A stretch of DNA of 25,312 nucleotides from the IMG/VR virus record IMGVR_UViG_3300028925_009652, positions 1 to 25,312 of that record; one strand, given 5' to 3'. The notes below the pieces were generated by a model. The model was not told the DNA's origin, did not search any database, and saw only the letters and a list, made by a program, of their open reading frames with translations. The stretch is from a virus. Of the stretch, positions 1 to 8,332 are shown one piece after another. Both the position numbers and the translations under genes were made by a program. The first letter of the stretch is position 1. The number at the start of each line of letters is the position of its first letter.

Positions 1-173
1 CGACGGCTATTACCGCTTGCGTCAGCCATTTCGTTTAGGGTAATTTCTGAAGAGTTTGTAGCTTGTGAGAAAGAAAAGCCATCAAGAACGGGAATGTTCC
101 AAACAAAGTTTGGTTGGTTAGCCACGTTAGTAATATCGACTTTTGCATTTCTACTAAATTGTAATTTTGCCAT
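1..173 (-). CDS. Tail-tube-like protein, second copy (partial, C-terminus outside window)
   Basis: The gene starts at the ATG at 173 behind a good ribosome site (AGGAG, about 7 nt upstream) and runs off the left edge; 57 residues are visible. The stretch WNIPVLDGFSFSQATNSSEI is nearly the same as WEIPVLDGFSVSQGTNTSEI of the neighbouring 269-2302 product. The short N-terminal arm (MAKLQFSRNAKV) also resembles that protein's MSENLFFSRDTKV. This copy lacks the glycine-rich repeat insert of its neighbour. The leaders of the two genes are also related (CTTTTCAAGA followed by ATAGGAGA), so gene and leader were duplicated together. It has its own consensus promoter. The role as tail tube or tube-like virion protein is inferred from its position after the tail terminator gene; the family itself was not recognised from a named motif. 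Confidence 0.7.
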   Translation of the reverse strand, partial: MAKLQFSRNAKVDITNVANQPNFVWNIPVLDGFSFSQATNSSEITLNEMADASGNSR

Positions 174-206
174 AGTTTTATCTCCTATGCATCTTGAAAA
201 GTCCTA

Positions 207-247
207 GAGTATTCCACTTTTCTAAACATCATTATAGTGGAATACTC
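207..247. repeat. 11-bp perfect inverted repeat around the -10 box
   Basis: GAGTATTCCAC (207-217) and GTGGAATACTC (237-247) are perfect inverted copies separated by 19 bp. One arm lies in the promoter spacer and the other just downstream of the expected start site. Because the upstream arm is not transcribed, a DNA operator is more likely than an RNA hairpin. Inference: a repressor or activator site controlling the second tail-tube gene. Confidence 0.7.
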
Positions 248-259
248 AGGAATTGTCAA
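231..259 (-). promoter_or_regulatory. Consensus sigma-70 promoter for the second tail-tube gene
   Basis: On the minus strand, TTGACA (259-254) and TATAAT (236-231) are separated by exactly 17 bp, a perfect match to the sigma-70 consensus. An A-run followed by GTTC precedes the -35, as at 23870-23875. The expected start is near 224, about 50 nt before the ATG at 173. Confidence 0.85.
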
Positions 260-268
260 GAACTTTTT

Positions 269-2302
269 TTAAGCACCTTTGTAGGCGACAGTTAGTTCAT
301 CAGTACCACTTATAGTAGAAGGAAGAGCATGGAAGTTGACTTCCAGGCCGATCACATCGTCTAAAGAGTGTGTTGGTACTTCTAAGTGGCAGTTTGCCAT
401 TGTTAATTTAAGTCCAGGAGCTGCGGCCACTCCACCAATATGGAATGTTGAAGCAAAGCTATTGGTTACACTTGTGGTCGCTTCAATAATATCTTCAAAT
501 AGATCTGCTGAGCCGCCTACCGTCTTATCTAAGTAAGTAGTAAAGTTGCCTGCGATACTTCTAGTACCTGTGACATGCTCTAAAGGCTGATTTACCATAC
601 CAGTAGTTTCTGGAGTAAGATATGTCATATTATTGCTAATAGTAACATTACCTCCAGTAAGAACCAAGTTGTAAGTGCCATCTCCATCGCTATCTCCTGG
701 GAAAGTTGTATGATCTGCAGCAAGTAGAGTCATAGAAGTTAGTCGATTACGTATCATATTACTTGTAGAAGTAGTACCTTCAAATACTGTAGGAGCAGGT
801 GTTGCAGCCTCAGTGATTAGCTTACCTAAGCCTGACCAGTTGATAGTAGCGATACCATCAATATCAAAATCAATGCTGGCTTCATTCACACAACACTCTT
901 CGACTTTATATGTTATTCTACGGCTAAAGGTAACTACGGTCTCATCGGGTACTACCAAAGCTGAGCTCATTTGTACAAACTGAAAATCATTTAGACCGCC
1001 GTCATTAGCAGGATCAATCTCAAGTACTGTTCGTGTGCTAGCATTATGAGAAAAACTAATTACATCCCCTACTTCGATACCGGTCACATCCGGAAGAAAT
1101 AATCGAGCGTTGGACGCACCCGCAGATAGTGCAAGTACAGTATTTCCTGCAGGAATCGTACGATTAGTAGCTGCATCAGTTACTTTTTGCCCTACAGCAT
1201 AAGTTACAGAACCATCGCTCTCTCCAAACAAAGTTCTAAGATCTGCCTGTGAAGTAGTTCCCAGACTTAAAATGGTAACAACTGAACCGCCGACGAGTGT
1301 ACCGCCTGTGGTAAGTTTGTTGCTATCGGAATGAGTCGGTAGTGCCAGTATTTTACTTTCGGTACTTGATTCGCCTAAATTAAAGAATATTTGACAAGTG
1401 CCTAGATCTGTTTTATTTGTGTCTACAAAATCAATAAACTGCACATTATTGTTCGGAGAGGCTAAAGTATTATGCAATCCTTGTTCCCAAAAAGTATTCT
1501 GATTGCCATCAACAGGAGCAACATACGCTGCATTACCTGCCATAAGTGCCCACAGTACTTCTTCAACTGCGTGGTGGCGAGCTACATTGTCTGCGCCGCC
1601 TCCTGCAACAGTACCGCTAGCTATGAAAGGTCTTGCATAAGTGGAAAAGCTCCACTCTGCCGGAGCGTACGAGTCCGTAAACATTTGACGACCACGAAGG
1701 CTATTACCGCTAGTATCAGACGCTTCGTTTAAAGTGATCTCTGAAGTATTAGTACCTTGAGAAACTGAGAAACCGTCCAGTACTGGAATTTCCCAAATAC
1801 CTGCTCCTGCTCTTATCACTGCTGTGGTTGACGGGCTACCACCGCCATTAACTGTTACAGTAGGGGTGGACGTATATCCGGACCCTTCATTTGTTACAGT
1901 TACATCCGCTACACCTAGAACTATTGTGCCAGCGCCACTTGAACCACCGCCACCAGAAATAGCTATAGTAGGAACGCTAGTATATCCTGTACCTCGTGAA
2001 ACGATAGTAAAACCTGTTATTGCACCACTTGCGACTGTAGCAGTCAGTACCGCTCCAGAACCACCACCACCATTAACAGCTACAGTAGGAGTACTAGAGT
2101 ATCCACTTCCTCCTGCTGTTACAGTTGCGGTAGAGACTCCGATAACGGCTGTAGCTGCTGCACCAGAACCTCCGCCACCAGAGAAAGCAAGAGTAGGGGG
2201 CTGAGTATATGCCACTCCCCTAGTTTGGATGCGGAGTGCTTTAATTTTATCAAGTCCTATAAAGACTTTTGTATCTCTGCTGAAAAATAGATTTTCAGAC
2301 AT
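269..2302 (-). CDS. Tail-tube-like virion protein with glycine-rich repeat insert
   Basis: A 677-residue protein, placed directly after the tail terminator gene, where siphophages and myophages carry the major tail protein. Residues about 170-220 (IWEIPVLDGFSVSQGTN through PAEWSFSTYARPF) match the start of the paralogue at 1-173. Residues 28-168 hold four copies of a motif of the type GSGYTSxPTVxVNGGGGSGA, spaced 36-39 residues (YT/YS at 32, 68, 107, 143). Similar glycine-serine-rich GxGYxSxP repeats occur in virion proteins of marine phages; here they are inserted between the N-terminal arm and the shared core. The start at 2302 has AGGAG 7 nt upstream. The insert may be surface-exposed decoration. 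Tail tube identity is inference from position and gene duplication. Confidence 0.7.
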   Translation of the reverse strand: MSENLFFSRDTKVFIGLDKIKALRIQTRGVAYTQPPTLAFSGGGGSGAAATAVIGVSTATVTAGGSGYSSTPTVAVNGGGGSGAVLTATVASGAITGFTIVSRGTGYTSVPTIAISGGGGSSGAGTIVLGVADVTVTNEGSGYTSTPTVTVNGGGSPSTTAVIRAGAGIWEIPVLDGFSVSQGTNTSEITLNEASDTSGNSLRGRQMFTDSYAPAEWSFSTYARPFIASGTVAGGGADNVARHHAVEEVLWALMAGNAAYVAPVDGNQNTFWEQGLHNTLASPNNNVQFIDFVDTNKTDLGTCQIFFNLGESSTESKILALPTHSDSNKLTTGGTLVGGSVVTILSLGTTSQADLRTLFGESDGSVTYAVGQKVTDAATNRTIPAGNTVLALSAGASNARLFLPDVTGIEVGDVISFSHNASTRTVLEIDPANDGGLNDFQFVQMSSALVVPDETVVTFSRRITYKVEECCVNEASIDFDIDGIATINWSGLGKLITEAATPAPTVFEGTTSTSNMIRNRLTSMTLLAADHTTFPGDSDGDGTYNLVLTGGNVTISNNMTYLTPETTGMVNQPLEHVTGTRSIAGNFTTYLDKTVGGSADLFEDIIEATTSVTNSFASTFHIGGVAAAPGLKLTMANCHLEVPTHSLDDVIGLEVNFHALPSTISGTDELTVAYKGA
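1799..2221 (-). repeat. Four-copy coding repeat (GxGYTSxP...GGGGSGA)
   Basis: The region encodes four diverged copies of a 36-39 residue unit, each with a [GA]xxYxSxP turn followed by a VxGGGGSG run. It is visible in the DNA as recurring blocks of CCACCACC with TATATCC or TATCC. The paralogue at 1-173 lacks it, so it is either an insertion here or a deletion there. Confidence 0.8.
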
Positions 2303-2365
2303 AATGTTTCTCCTATATTGTCTTGAAAAGACTGGAATTTAAGTATTTACTTATACCAATATTTT

Positions 2366-2818
2366 CTAGTATCGAACCTCTATAAGCATTTCACCAACAC
2401 CTAAAGGTTCGAGTACACCTTCGTCAGTATCAATACTAACTATGGTGATCTGTTGTGTATGCTGAGTTTTGCCCTGCCTGTCAGTATACTTGAGTCTTGA
2501 GTTTTCTTCTAACACCGTCTCTACATCTTCTAGTAGCTCATCTAGCGCTTTTACCGAGTCCTCATCTTGCACATAACAGCGAAGAGTTACGGATAAAAAC
2601 CTATCCTTGTATCCTCCTGCTTGATATTCTCTAGTTTCGTTTCCTGCGTTTAAATGTACTGCAGGGAACTCTTCTACCTCGTCCCAAAACTTTAGTCGAG
2701 GAGATATGTTTTCGTTCAGGTCTGCTAAGTAGCCTCCCGATCCGTCAATGTCTTTTAGCTTATCTACGATTGCGTTAACAATACCTAAGCGTCTTGTTGT
2801 AAACTCTCTTTCTGCCAT
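2366..2818 (-). CDS. Tail terminator / minor tail protein U-like
   Basis: A 150-residue protein. The layout fits the tail terminator family (lambda gpU, HK97 gp10-like): an N-terminal helix (RRLGIVNAIVDKLKDI), a central strand EFPAVHLNAGNETREY, a LSVTLRCYVQ strand, a helix ALDELLEDVETVLEEN and a final strand MLIEVRY. This class of protein caps the tail tube and joins it to the head. Its position between the neck protein and the tail tube fits. Its ATG overlaps the stop of the upstream gene (TAATG), so translation is likely coupled. The family assignment is by fold pattern and context rather than a signature residue. Confidence 0.65.
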   Translation of the reverse strand: MAEREFTTRRLGIVNAIVDKLKDIDGSGGYLADLNENISPRLKFWDEVEEFPAVHLNAGNETREYQAGGYKDRFLSVTLRCYVQDEDSVKALDELLEDVETVLEENSRLKYTDRQGKTQHTQQITIVSIDTDEGVLEPLGVGEMLIEVRY

Positions 2819-4122
2819 TATACTCTCCGAGTAAAGAATCTGCCTATAGCCAAACCTGCGGCAATCTCTCTTATAGATTGGTCAATAATACGTCTAGGGT
2901 CTCGTTCGGGCGTGGCGAGCGAGGGGTCTCCGTTTCCCATCTCGAAAACTCCGTAAGGGCTTTTATCATAAGTAAAACCTATGCTTGGGAAACCTTTTGG
3001 AGTTTTTGAAATATCCGTTAATTTTACGCTGTCTGCAAAAGTACCTGTCCTATTAACAAGCATAGGACTATTCATGTTCTTTCTTACTGTTGCGGGCAGC
3101 TTAGCGTTAATCATTGCCAACAGTTGAAGGGGCTGTGCTGCAGGTGCTTTTTTTGCTGCAGTTGCTTTTACGCTTTTACGCCTACGCAAACTAGCCGCTG
3201 CTTTAACTGCAGGTGTTACCTTAATAGTGTGCTTCTTCTTGCTATGTTTAATCTTAGGGGCTTTACTTACTTTTACGTTTTTCTTTCCTCGGAAAGGGTC
3301 TAAAGTTTTAGTAATTGCCTTCTTTTCAAATATCTCTACAAAAGAATCAGAGCCTGGAAGCTCTGCAATAGGGATATTGGAATCTAGTTGTTTAATCGCC
3401 TTAAGAAGTGCTTTTTGTAGTTTTTGCTTCCTAGCCCCTGAGATACCTCCTTCTTTTGAGTTCTCTCGTTGGGAGCCTAGACTGACATGAGCAGTATTAG
3501 CTTTAGTATCTCTTATGACCTCTAAGGAGATCTTGTTTTTCTTCATAAAAGCACTTAAGTGTTTTTTTGTAATTTCTTCTTCACCTATTAGTGCATTGTT
3601 GATAGCGTCTCTAACTTGGGTCTCGATAATTCCCTCTAAATGCTTATGATTCAGATTCCAGAGACTTTTACTTTTTATGTTTGATGTCTCGTTTAGTACT
3701 CTCTCTATGCTGCGTATTACAGCTGGAGTTGCTGCGGATAAGTGCTTTGTATACAGTCTTGTTATCTGAGCATACCTATTCTGTCCCGAAGCATCAAAAG
3801 TAGCTTCTACTCTTGATTTAGTCTGTCTTTGAAGGGTAACACCTCCAAGTCCTGGCGTTTCTACAGCGTTAATTGACTGAGCAGTATCTCTTATAACTTT
3901 ATAAAGTGCGGCATCACAGCCTTTTAGTATAGCAGCTACTTCCGCTTTTGATACTCCAGCAAAGTTTTTCTCTACCCGGTCTTTTATACCTTTTCTAAGG
4001 GCTCTTCTTGTAAGTACGAAAGTATGAAACTGTACGTTTACCAGTTTTCGATAATCGTCTCCTGTTACCAAAAGCTCGTTGTGGAGTTTTCTCAGAAAAT
4101 CTTTCTGGCTTTGGACACTCAC
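2818..4122 (-). CDS. Putative neck / head-closure protein with lysine-rich linker
   Basis: A 434-residue protein between the head-tail connector and the tail terminator. Residues 1-275 are mostly helical and charged. Residues 279-330 form a Lys/Arg/Ala-rich linker (KIKHSKKKHTIKV, LRRRKSVKATAAKK). Residues 335-434 look like a separate domain, with LVNRTGTFADSV, SPYGVFEMGNGD and TPERDPRRIIDQSI, a pattern seen in phage neck or tail-completion proteins. At more than 400 residues it is much longer than typical head-closure proteins, so it is probably a fusion. The start is GTG at 4122, immediately after the stop of the preceding gene and without a clear ribosome site, which suggests coupling. Confidence 0.5.
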   Translation of the reverse strand: MSVQSQKDFLRKLHNELLVTGDDYRKLVNVQFHTFVLTRRALRKGIKDRVEKNFAGVSKAEVAAILKGCDAALYKVIRDTAQSINAVETPGLGGVTLQRQTKSRVEATFDASGQNRYAQITRLYTKHLSAATPAVIRSIERVLNETSNIKSKSLWNLNHKHLEGIIETQVRDAINNALIGEEEITKKHLSAFMKKNKISLEVIRDTKANTAHVSLGSQRENSKEGGISGARKQKLQKALLKAIKQLDSNIPIAELPGSDSFVEIFEKKAITKTLDPFRGKKNVKVSKAPKIKHSKKKHTIKVTPAVKAAASLRRRKSVKATAAKKAPAAQPLQLLAMINAKLPATVRKNMNSPMLVNRTGTFADSVKLTDISKTPKGFPSIGFTYDKSPYGVFEMGNGDPSLATPERDPRRIIDQSIREIAAGLAIGRFFTRRV

Positions 4123-4707
4123 TTAAAAGTTCTTATACATGTCCAGTACACGTTTAATGTGGTCTGGAAAGCCTACATTACCAGTTTGGCTAGTAGTGTT
4201 GCTATTCTGAATACTAGCAGAGGCTAGTGTCTGGCGCTGCTTGTACTCGTCTTTATGATAGTATGTAATTAAGTCAACTATTGCGAGTTTAAGATCTGCA
4301 GGTGTGGCGGAGTATCCACCAGTGTAAATAACCTTTACAGAACCTCTACCAGGTTTAAATGCTTTGTCTACGGGGCCCGCTATTCTATAGATGGAGTCCG
4401 TTTTAGTGTCTATATAGTAGTCACTATTGTTTGTTAGAACAGTATAAGTATCGGTTGGGTTTGATCTTTCTGATACAGAAGTAACTGCAATTACAGGGCT
4501 TTCTGAAAGATGTACGAAGCTCTCTCCATACGTTATATCAAAGATTTCTGTTTTTGCGCTACTAGCGTGGTCTACGAAAGAATTGTTACAATAAGTTTTT
4601 ACTAATTGACTCACAGAGGTCACTAGAGACTCGAGACGTATGTCATCGCCGTAGCCAGTCAGTTTCATAGCTTCTTTGTAGTCATCTAAAGTTATTAAGT
4701 TTGCCAT
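4123..4707 (-). CDS. Head-tail connector (gp6/gp15-like adaptor)
   Basis: A 194-residue protein directly downstream of the capsid gene. The N-terminus ITLDDYKEAMKLTGYGDD followed by a helix LESLVTSVSQLVKTYCNN is typical of HK97 gp6 / SPP1 gp15-type adaptors. So are the later RGSVKVIYTGGYSATPADLK (a strand, then the start of a helix) and AIVDLITYYH. These proteins form the ring under the portal that links head to tail. The last residues (HIKRVLDMYKNF) match the usual C-terminal helix. The ATG at 4707 follows a terminator-like hairpin. Confidence 0.75.
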   Translation of the reverse strand: MANLITLDDYKEAMKLTGYGDDIRLESLVTSVSQLVKTYCNNSFVDHASSAKTEIFDITYGESFVHLSESPVIAVTSVSERSNPTDTYTVLTNNSDYYIDTKTDSIYRIAGPVDKAFKPGRGSVKVIYTGGYSATPADLKLAIVDLITYYHKDEYKQRQTLASASIQNSNTTSQTGNVGFPDHIKRVLDMYKNF

Positions 4708-4726
4708 GTTCTATAAGTCCATTAGT

Positions 4727-4751
4727 AAAAACTTAGGGGAGCGAACTCCCC
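4727..4751 (-). terminator. UUCG-loop terminator or attenuator after the capsid gene
   Basis: Read on the minus strand, GGGGAG-TTCG-CTCCCC forms a perfect 6-bp stem with the very stable UUCG tetraloop, followed after three bases by five T. It lies between the capsid stop and the connector start, so partial termination here would make capsid mRNA exceed connector mRNA. Confidence 0.7.
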
Positions 4752-4774
4752 CTCGTTTCTTACTCTTTTTGCTC

Positions 4775-6811
4775 TTAGTTTGCGAGGTAATGCAGACCAA
4801 TTGAAGAAGTCGCGCCTTGGATAGTCTTGAATCCAAGAGATTGACTTGCAATGAATGCAGTACGCTGCTCTGAAGGCTTGTACTCAGTCTCAAGGCTAAC
4901 GCCACGTAGACGACCGATAAGTGCAGAGTCAGTATTAACGATAACGCCAAACGACTTAGCATCAGCACCATTAGGGATCTGATCACTAACGATAACTGGA
5001 GAGCCGAACAACATACCAACTTGACCAGTTACTTTAGTAGCAAGACCACCAACGTCAGTAACGTCTTGGAATTCGCCATCTAACAACAGATCGTAGTATG
5101 CATCAGAGTTGATAACATAAGCCAGTTTGTTAGGATCGATACCGTGAACGCCCATGCTTCCGCGAGCTACGTTAAGTTCTGCAGAAGTCAATGCTGTAGA
5201 GCCGTCTGCCTGAGCAGCAGTCATAACAAGCTTAGTACCAGAACCGTCATATGAACCAACAGCAGTATCTTTAGTACCACCAGCATCAAGAAGACCAGCA
5301 GTTGAACCAGCAGTACCATAAAGGATAGCAGTATCAATAGCCTGACCGTGAGCACGTGCGATAGCAGCGTTGATCATAGGCAGGAAGCTGATGATTTGAC
5401 CTTCGTCGATGTTGTTGTCGATGTAAGTACCAGCAACTAAACGCTCAGCGATAAGGATCTTGTTAGAGATGTCGAAATCGTCATCACTAATGCCAGTCAG
5501 TTCTAGTGAGTTAGCAGAAGCCAACAGACCAGTATTAGTGCTGAAAGTAGCTGGGTTTACTTCACCCAAGAAAGGAACTACTAAAGAGTTAGACTGCATT
5601 TCAACTTCACGGAAGAGACCGCCTACTTTAGTTTCCAGACCTACTGCTTGCTCGAAGGCATCAGTATATGCTAGAGAGAAATCAACAGTAGTAACGTTCA
5701 GAGCTGAAGGAACAACAGCTGCAGTTTTTTCCATTACGTCTTTAGCATAGGCAGTATCCCAACCTTTACCAGTGATTTTACCTAGGATTTCAGCATTCAA
5801 GTAGTCCTGACCGAAATCAGACATGCTCTTCTGGCCGCCAGACTTAGCGAATTCCATTTTGCTGTTACGCATAGCTTCTAGCTCTGCACTTTTCTCAGAA
5901 ACCTGAGCTTCGTACTTCTTAACTAGAGCACTGATTTCGTCGCCTTTAGCGGCTTCGAAAGCTTTTGTCATGTCAGCTTCTAGAGCTTCAACGCCAGTGG
6001 CGATTCCGCTTTCGATTACTGATTTAATTTGTACGCCTTCAGCAGCTTTCGCTTCTGTGGCTTCTTGAGCTGCTTTAGCTACTGCTTCATCAGCTGCTTT
6101 TTGCTCGGCTAGCTTCATAGCAATCTTAGCAGCTGTGTCTTCAGCTACCTTCTTTGCAAAAGCTTCCAAGTCGATGTTTTGATTGTCCATTTTGATCTCC
6201 TGATCTGCGGAATTAAGTTCCGCGCTTTTCGGTGTGTGGTCACTAGCTATATTTGAAGATATATCTTCGTCCTTAGCCAGAGACTGACCGGCTAGATCTA
6301 CACGATTAGTGAAAGTTTTTTTGAATTCTTCGTACTCATTAGTTGAGTCGAAAGACTTCGCGAGCGAAAAAGTAGCTGACTGATTGCAGGGCACGGAAAC
6401 AACCGATACCTCAAACAACTCAGCGTCCTTAATCATTAGTCCATCAGTTTCCTTGATGTAATCTGCGTCCTTGACTTTGAAACCGACGGAAAAGGCTCCA
6501 AGGACACCGTCTTTAACAAGCTCAGCAACATTGCCAGGGGCATTTTTGCTGATCTTACATTCGAGTTCTAAACCATTAGGTCCTGCTTTCATACCTGTGG
6601 CTCGACCAATTGGTCTGTCATAGTCATGATTAAACAGAATAATTGGATTTTTCTCAAAGTTTTGTAATCCACCTTTTGTCCACGCTTCAGCTGAGATTGT
6701 ATCGCCTGCGCGATCAAAGTCTGCTGTACTAGCCATACCACGAATCATTACTGACCCGTCGTCTGCTTCTGCGGCTTTAAAAGTAGATGTTAGATTGAAA
6801 ATCTTATTCAT
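4775..6811 (-). CDS. Prohead protease fused to HK97-type major capsid protein
   Basis: A 678-residue fusion. Residues 15-155 are a U35/S78-type prohead protease: IRGMASTADFDRAGD, LFNHDYDRPIGR with candidate catalytic His62, GAFSVGF with candidate Ser108, then AELFEVSVVSVPCNQSA with Glu131/Glu134. Residues about 208-325 are Ala/Glu/Lys-rich coiled coil, like the HK97 delta scaffold. From about 330 onward there is an HK97-fold capsid protein (SNSLVVPFLGEVNPATF, and TAFIASQSLGFKTIQGA near the end). The protease should process the shell during maturation. Separate HK97-type protease and capsid genes are more usual. An internal ATG with a strong ribosome site at Met208 could give free delta-capsid protein. 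Confidence 0.9.
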   Translation of the reverse strand: MNKIFNLTSTFKAAEADDGSVMIRGMASTADFDRAGDTISAEAWTKGGLQNFEKNPIILFNHDYDRPIGRATGMKAGPNGLELECKISKNAPGNVAELVKDGVLGAFSVGFKVKDADYIKETDGLMIKDAELFEVSVVSVPCNQSATFSLAKSFDSTNEYEEFKKTFTNRVDLAGQSLAKDEDISSNIASDHTPKSAELNSADQEIKMDNQNIDLEAFAKKVAEDTAAKIAMKLAEQKAADEAVAKAAQEATEAKAAEGVQIKSVIESGIATGVEALEADMTKAFEAAKGDEISALVKKYEAQVSEKSAELEAMRNSKMEFAKSGGQKSMSDFGQDYLNAEILGKITGKGWDTAYAKDVMEKTAAVVPSALNVTTVDFSLAYTDAFEQAVGLETKVGGLFREVEMQSNSLVVPFLGEVNPATFSTNTGLLASANSLELTGISDDDFDISNKILIAERLVAGTYIDNNIDEGQIISFLPMINAAIARAHGQAIDTAILYGTAGSTAGLLDAGGTKDTAVGSYDGSGTKLVMTAAQADGSTALTSAELNVARGSMGVHGIDPNKLAYVINSDAYYDLLLDGEFQDVTDVGGLATKVTGQVGMLFGSPVIVSDQIPNGADAKSFGVIVNTDSALIGRLRGVSLETEYKPSEQRTAFIASQSLGFKTIQGATSSIGLHYLAN
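6188..6201 (-). promoter_or_regulatory. Internal ribosome site and ATG for capsid-only product
   Basis: On the minus strand, AGGAG (6201-6197) lies 6 nt before an in-frame ATG (6190-6188) at codon 208 of the protease-capsid fusion. It sits exactly at the boundary between the protease tail and the start of the delta-like coiled coil (MDNQNIDLEAFAKK). The product would be 471 residues. Translation from here would raise the ratio of capsid subunits to protease. Confidence 0.7.
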
Positions 6812-6812
6812 A

Positions 6813-7136
6813 TTATTTCTCTACAGTACTTGCCCCAAATTTTGAAGCGGGTTTAGCCTTTGTTACTGGCTTAACTTTTGGTGCCGGAGCAGTCACTGGT
6901 TTAACAGGCGCTTGAAGCGCTGCTGATTGCTCTACTAAAGCCACCAGGGTTTCGTCGGCTCTAAGCTCTGCTTCTAGTCCGGCGTAACGTCCGTAAATTC
7001 TTCGTATGGAACTACCAGGTATAGGCATTGAGTCACCTAAGGCTGTGTATTCCGTACTATTATAGAACTTGCCTTGCTTAATAAAATAAGCAGCAAGTTG
7101 CTTTTTGAGTTTCTTTCTTTGTATTTTTTTAGTCAT
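6813..7136 (-). CDS. Small basic head-operon protein, function unknown
   Basis: A 107-residue protein between portal and protease-capsid genes. It has a strongly basic N-terminus (TKKIQRKKLKKQL), a middle part with GDSMPIPGSSIRRIYGR, and a low-complexity Ala/Pro/Lys/Val tail from about residue 75 (VKPVTAPAPKVKPVTK). No family was recognised. It is tightly packed: it starts next to the portal stop and ends 1 nt before the fusion gene start. Its position suggests a minor head or scaffold-associated factor, but that is only inference. Confidence 0.7.
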   Translation of the reverse strand: MTKKIQRKKLKKQLAAYFIKQGKFYNSTEYTALGDSMPIPGSSIRRIYGRYAGLEAELRADETLVALVEQSAALQAPVKPVTAPAPKVKPVTKAKPASKFGASTVEK

Positions 7137-7138
7137 AA

Positions 7139-8332
7139 TTAGCTCTCTTCATCCTGTGGCGGTCTGCCGCCTTCGTCTGGGTTTGATGCAGAGCCTGCTA
7201 TATTTGCTGGTACTCTGATGTCTTCTGCCTCTTCTCTAGTTTCATATCCCAACGCTTCACGAGCTTCGTTCGGGCTAATAATACCGCCATTTACTAGTGA
7301 GGTATAATACGCTGCACTATCTCGTAGTTCGGGCTGTAAGGCAGGTACGTTTGTTACGTCTTCTGTTATCTCAAATCCGAAGAATCTTGATAAGCCTGAG
7401 TTTAGTTTAGTAACTATAGGTAGTACTGTCTCAAGGTAGTATAAACGCATATTCGGACGAATATTAGCGTTGTTACCTGAGTCTAGTAGAATTGGTGGTA
7501 CTCCTACTGCTTTTAGAATAATCTTCTCATTGTCTGCGATCGAAGCCTGGAAGTCTAGATCTTTAAAGTTTACATTTGAGATCTTGTCTAAGTCTAGTCC
7601 ACCATCAAGAATAAGAGGGCGACGTCCGCCACTGTCTGGACGGTAACGGCTCTGCCAAGATACCATCATACGTTCTTTGATTTTATCAGATAAGGTATTC
7701 GGCGACTTTAGTACAAGACCGGGAACAGCTCCATTCTTGAAGAAGTTGTCTTGGAAGTCTCTCATTCTTGCCATTAGCTGCATTGTTCTTACTGCAGGTC
7801 TTAAGCGGGAGACTCCTCTGTAAGTATCACGAAAAGAGTTTTCTTTAATATGGATAATCTCACTCGGTGAGTAATCAACATCATGATAGCTGTACTTTTC
7901 AATGTAGGTTCTTTTATCTCCGTGGATAGTTACTCTGTCAGCGGGCAGATGGTACAAGTGAGCGCCGTCAAAGTAGAGAAACATATTACCGTTTAGCATA
8001 AAATCAGTAATTAAGTTTCTTCGGAAAGTATTGATGTCTTGAAATAGGTTGGGCTGTTGAGTAAGTAAAGTCTCTACTTTTGATCTTTTTACGCCTTTTA
8101 CTACGCCGGGAAAGCCAACAGGCTTAACAATAGTACTAATTGCGGCAGTGTCGTCCACTACCATATTTACGGCGCGATTAACAACCTCTAGTTGTTCGTA
8201 GTAAGCTTCGTAGCTCTGGGTAAATTCTCTAGAAGACTCTGTACGATTGCCGATATATTGCTGCCCAGGATTAAGTTTCTCAACTGTATCCGTAGGTGCT
8301 GCTGTCTTTTCAAAAGGGTTATACCAAGCCAT
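7139..8332 (-). CDS. Portal protein (HK97 family)
   Basis: A 397-residue protein with HK97-type portal features: the N-terminal helix EQLEVVNRAVNMVVDDTA, LLTQQPNLFQDINTFRRNLI, MLNGNMFLYFDG, LYHLPADRVTIH and IIHIKENSFRDTYRGVSRL. These are followed by the clip/stem region with FFKNGAVPGLVLKSP, and by VGVPPILLDSGNNANIR late in the chain. The portal is the dodecameric ring through which DNA enters and leaves. The length is normal for the family. Its ATG overlaps the HNH gene end by 14 nt, and it shares that gene's promoter. Confidence 0.92.
   Translation of the reverse strand: MAWYNPFEKTAAPTDTVEKLNPGQQYIGNRTESSREFTQSYEAYYEQLEVVNRAVNMVVDDTAAISTIVKPVGFPGVVKGVKRSKVETLLTQQPNLFQDINTFRRNLITDFMLNGNMFLYFDGAHLYHLPADRVTIHGDKRTYIEKYSYHDVDYSPSEIIHIKENSFRDTYRGVSRLRPAVRTMQLMARMRDFQDNFFKNGAVPGLVLKSPNTLSDKIKERMMVSWQSRYRPDSGGRRPLILDGGLDLDKISNVNFKDLDFQASIADNEKIILKAVGVPPILLDSGNNANIRPNMRLYYLETVLPIVTKLNSGLSRFFGFEITEDVTNVPALQPELRDSAAYYTSLVNGGIISPNEAREALGYETREEAEDIRVPANIAGSASNPDEGGRPPQDEES

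Noticed and set aside
1824-2204. Proline-rich frame on the plus strand
   Set aside because: It is the antisense of the glycine-rich repeats of the tail-tube gene and has no ribosome site or promoter.
4711-5019. Leucine/serine-rich frame overlapping the capsid gene end
   Set aside because: Out-of-frame shadow of the capsid sequence, without a ribosome site.
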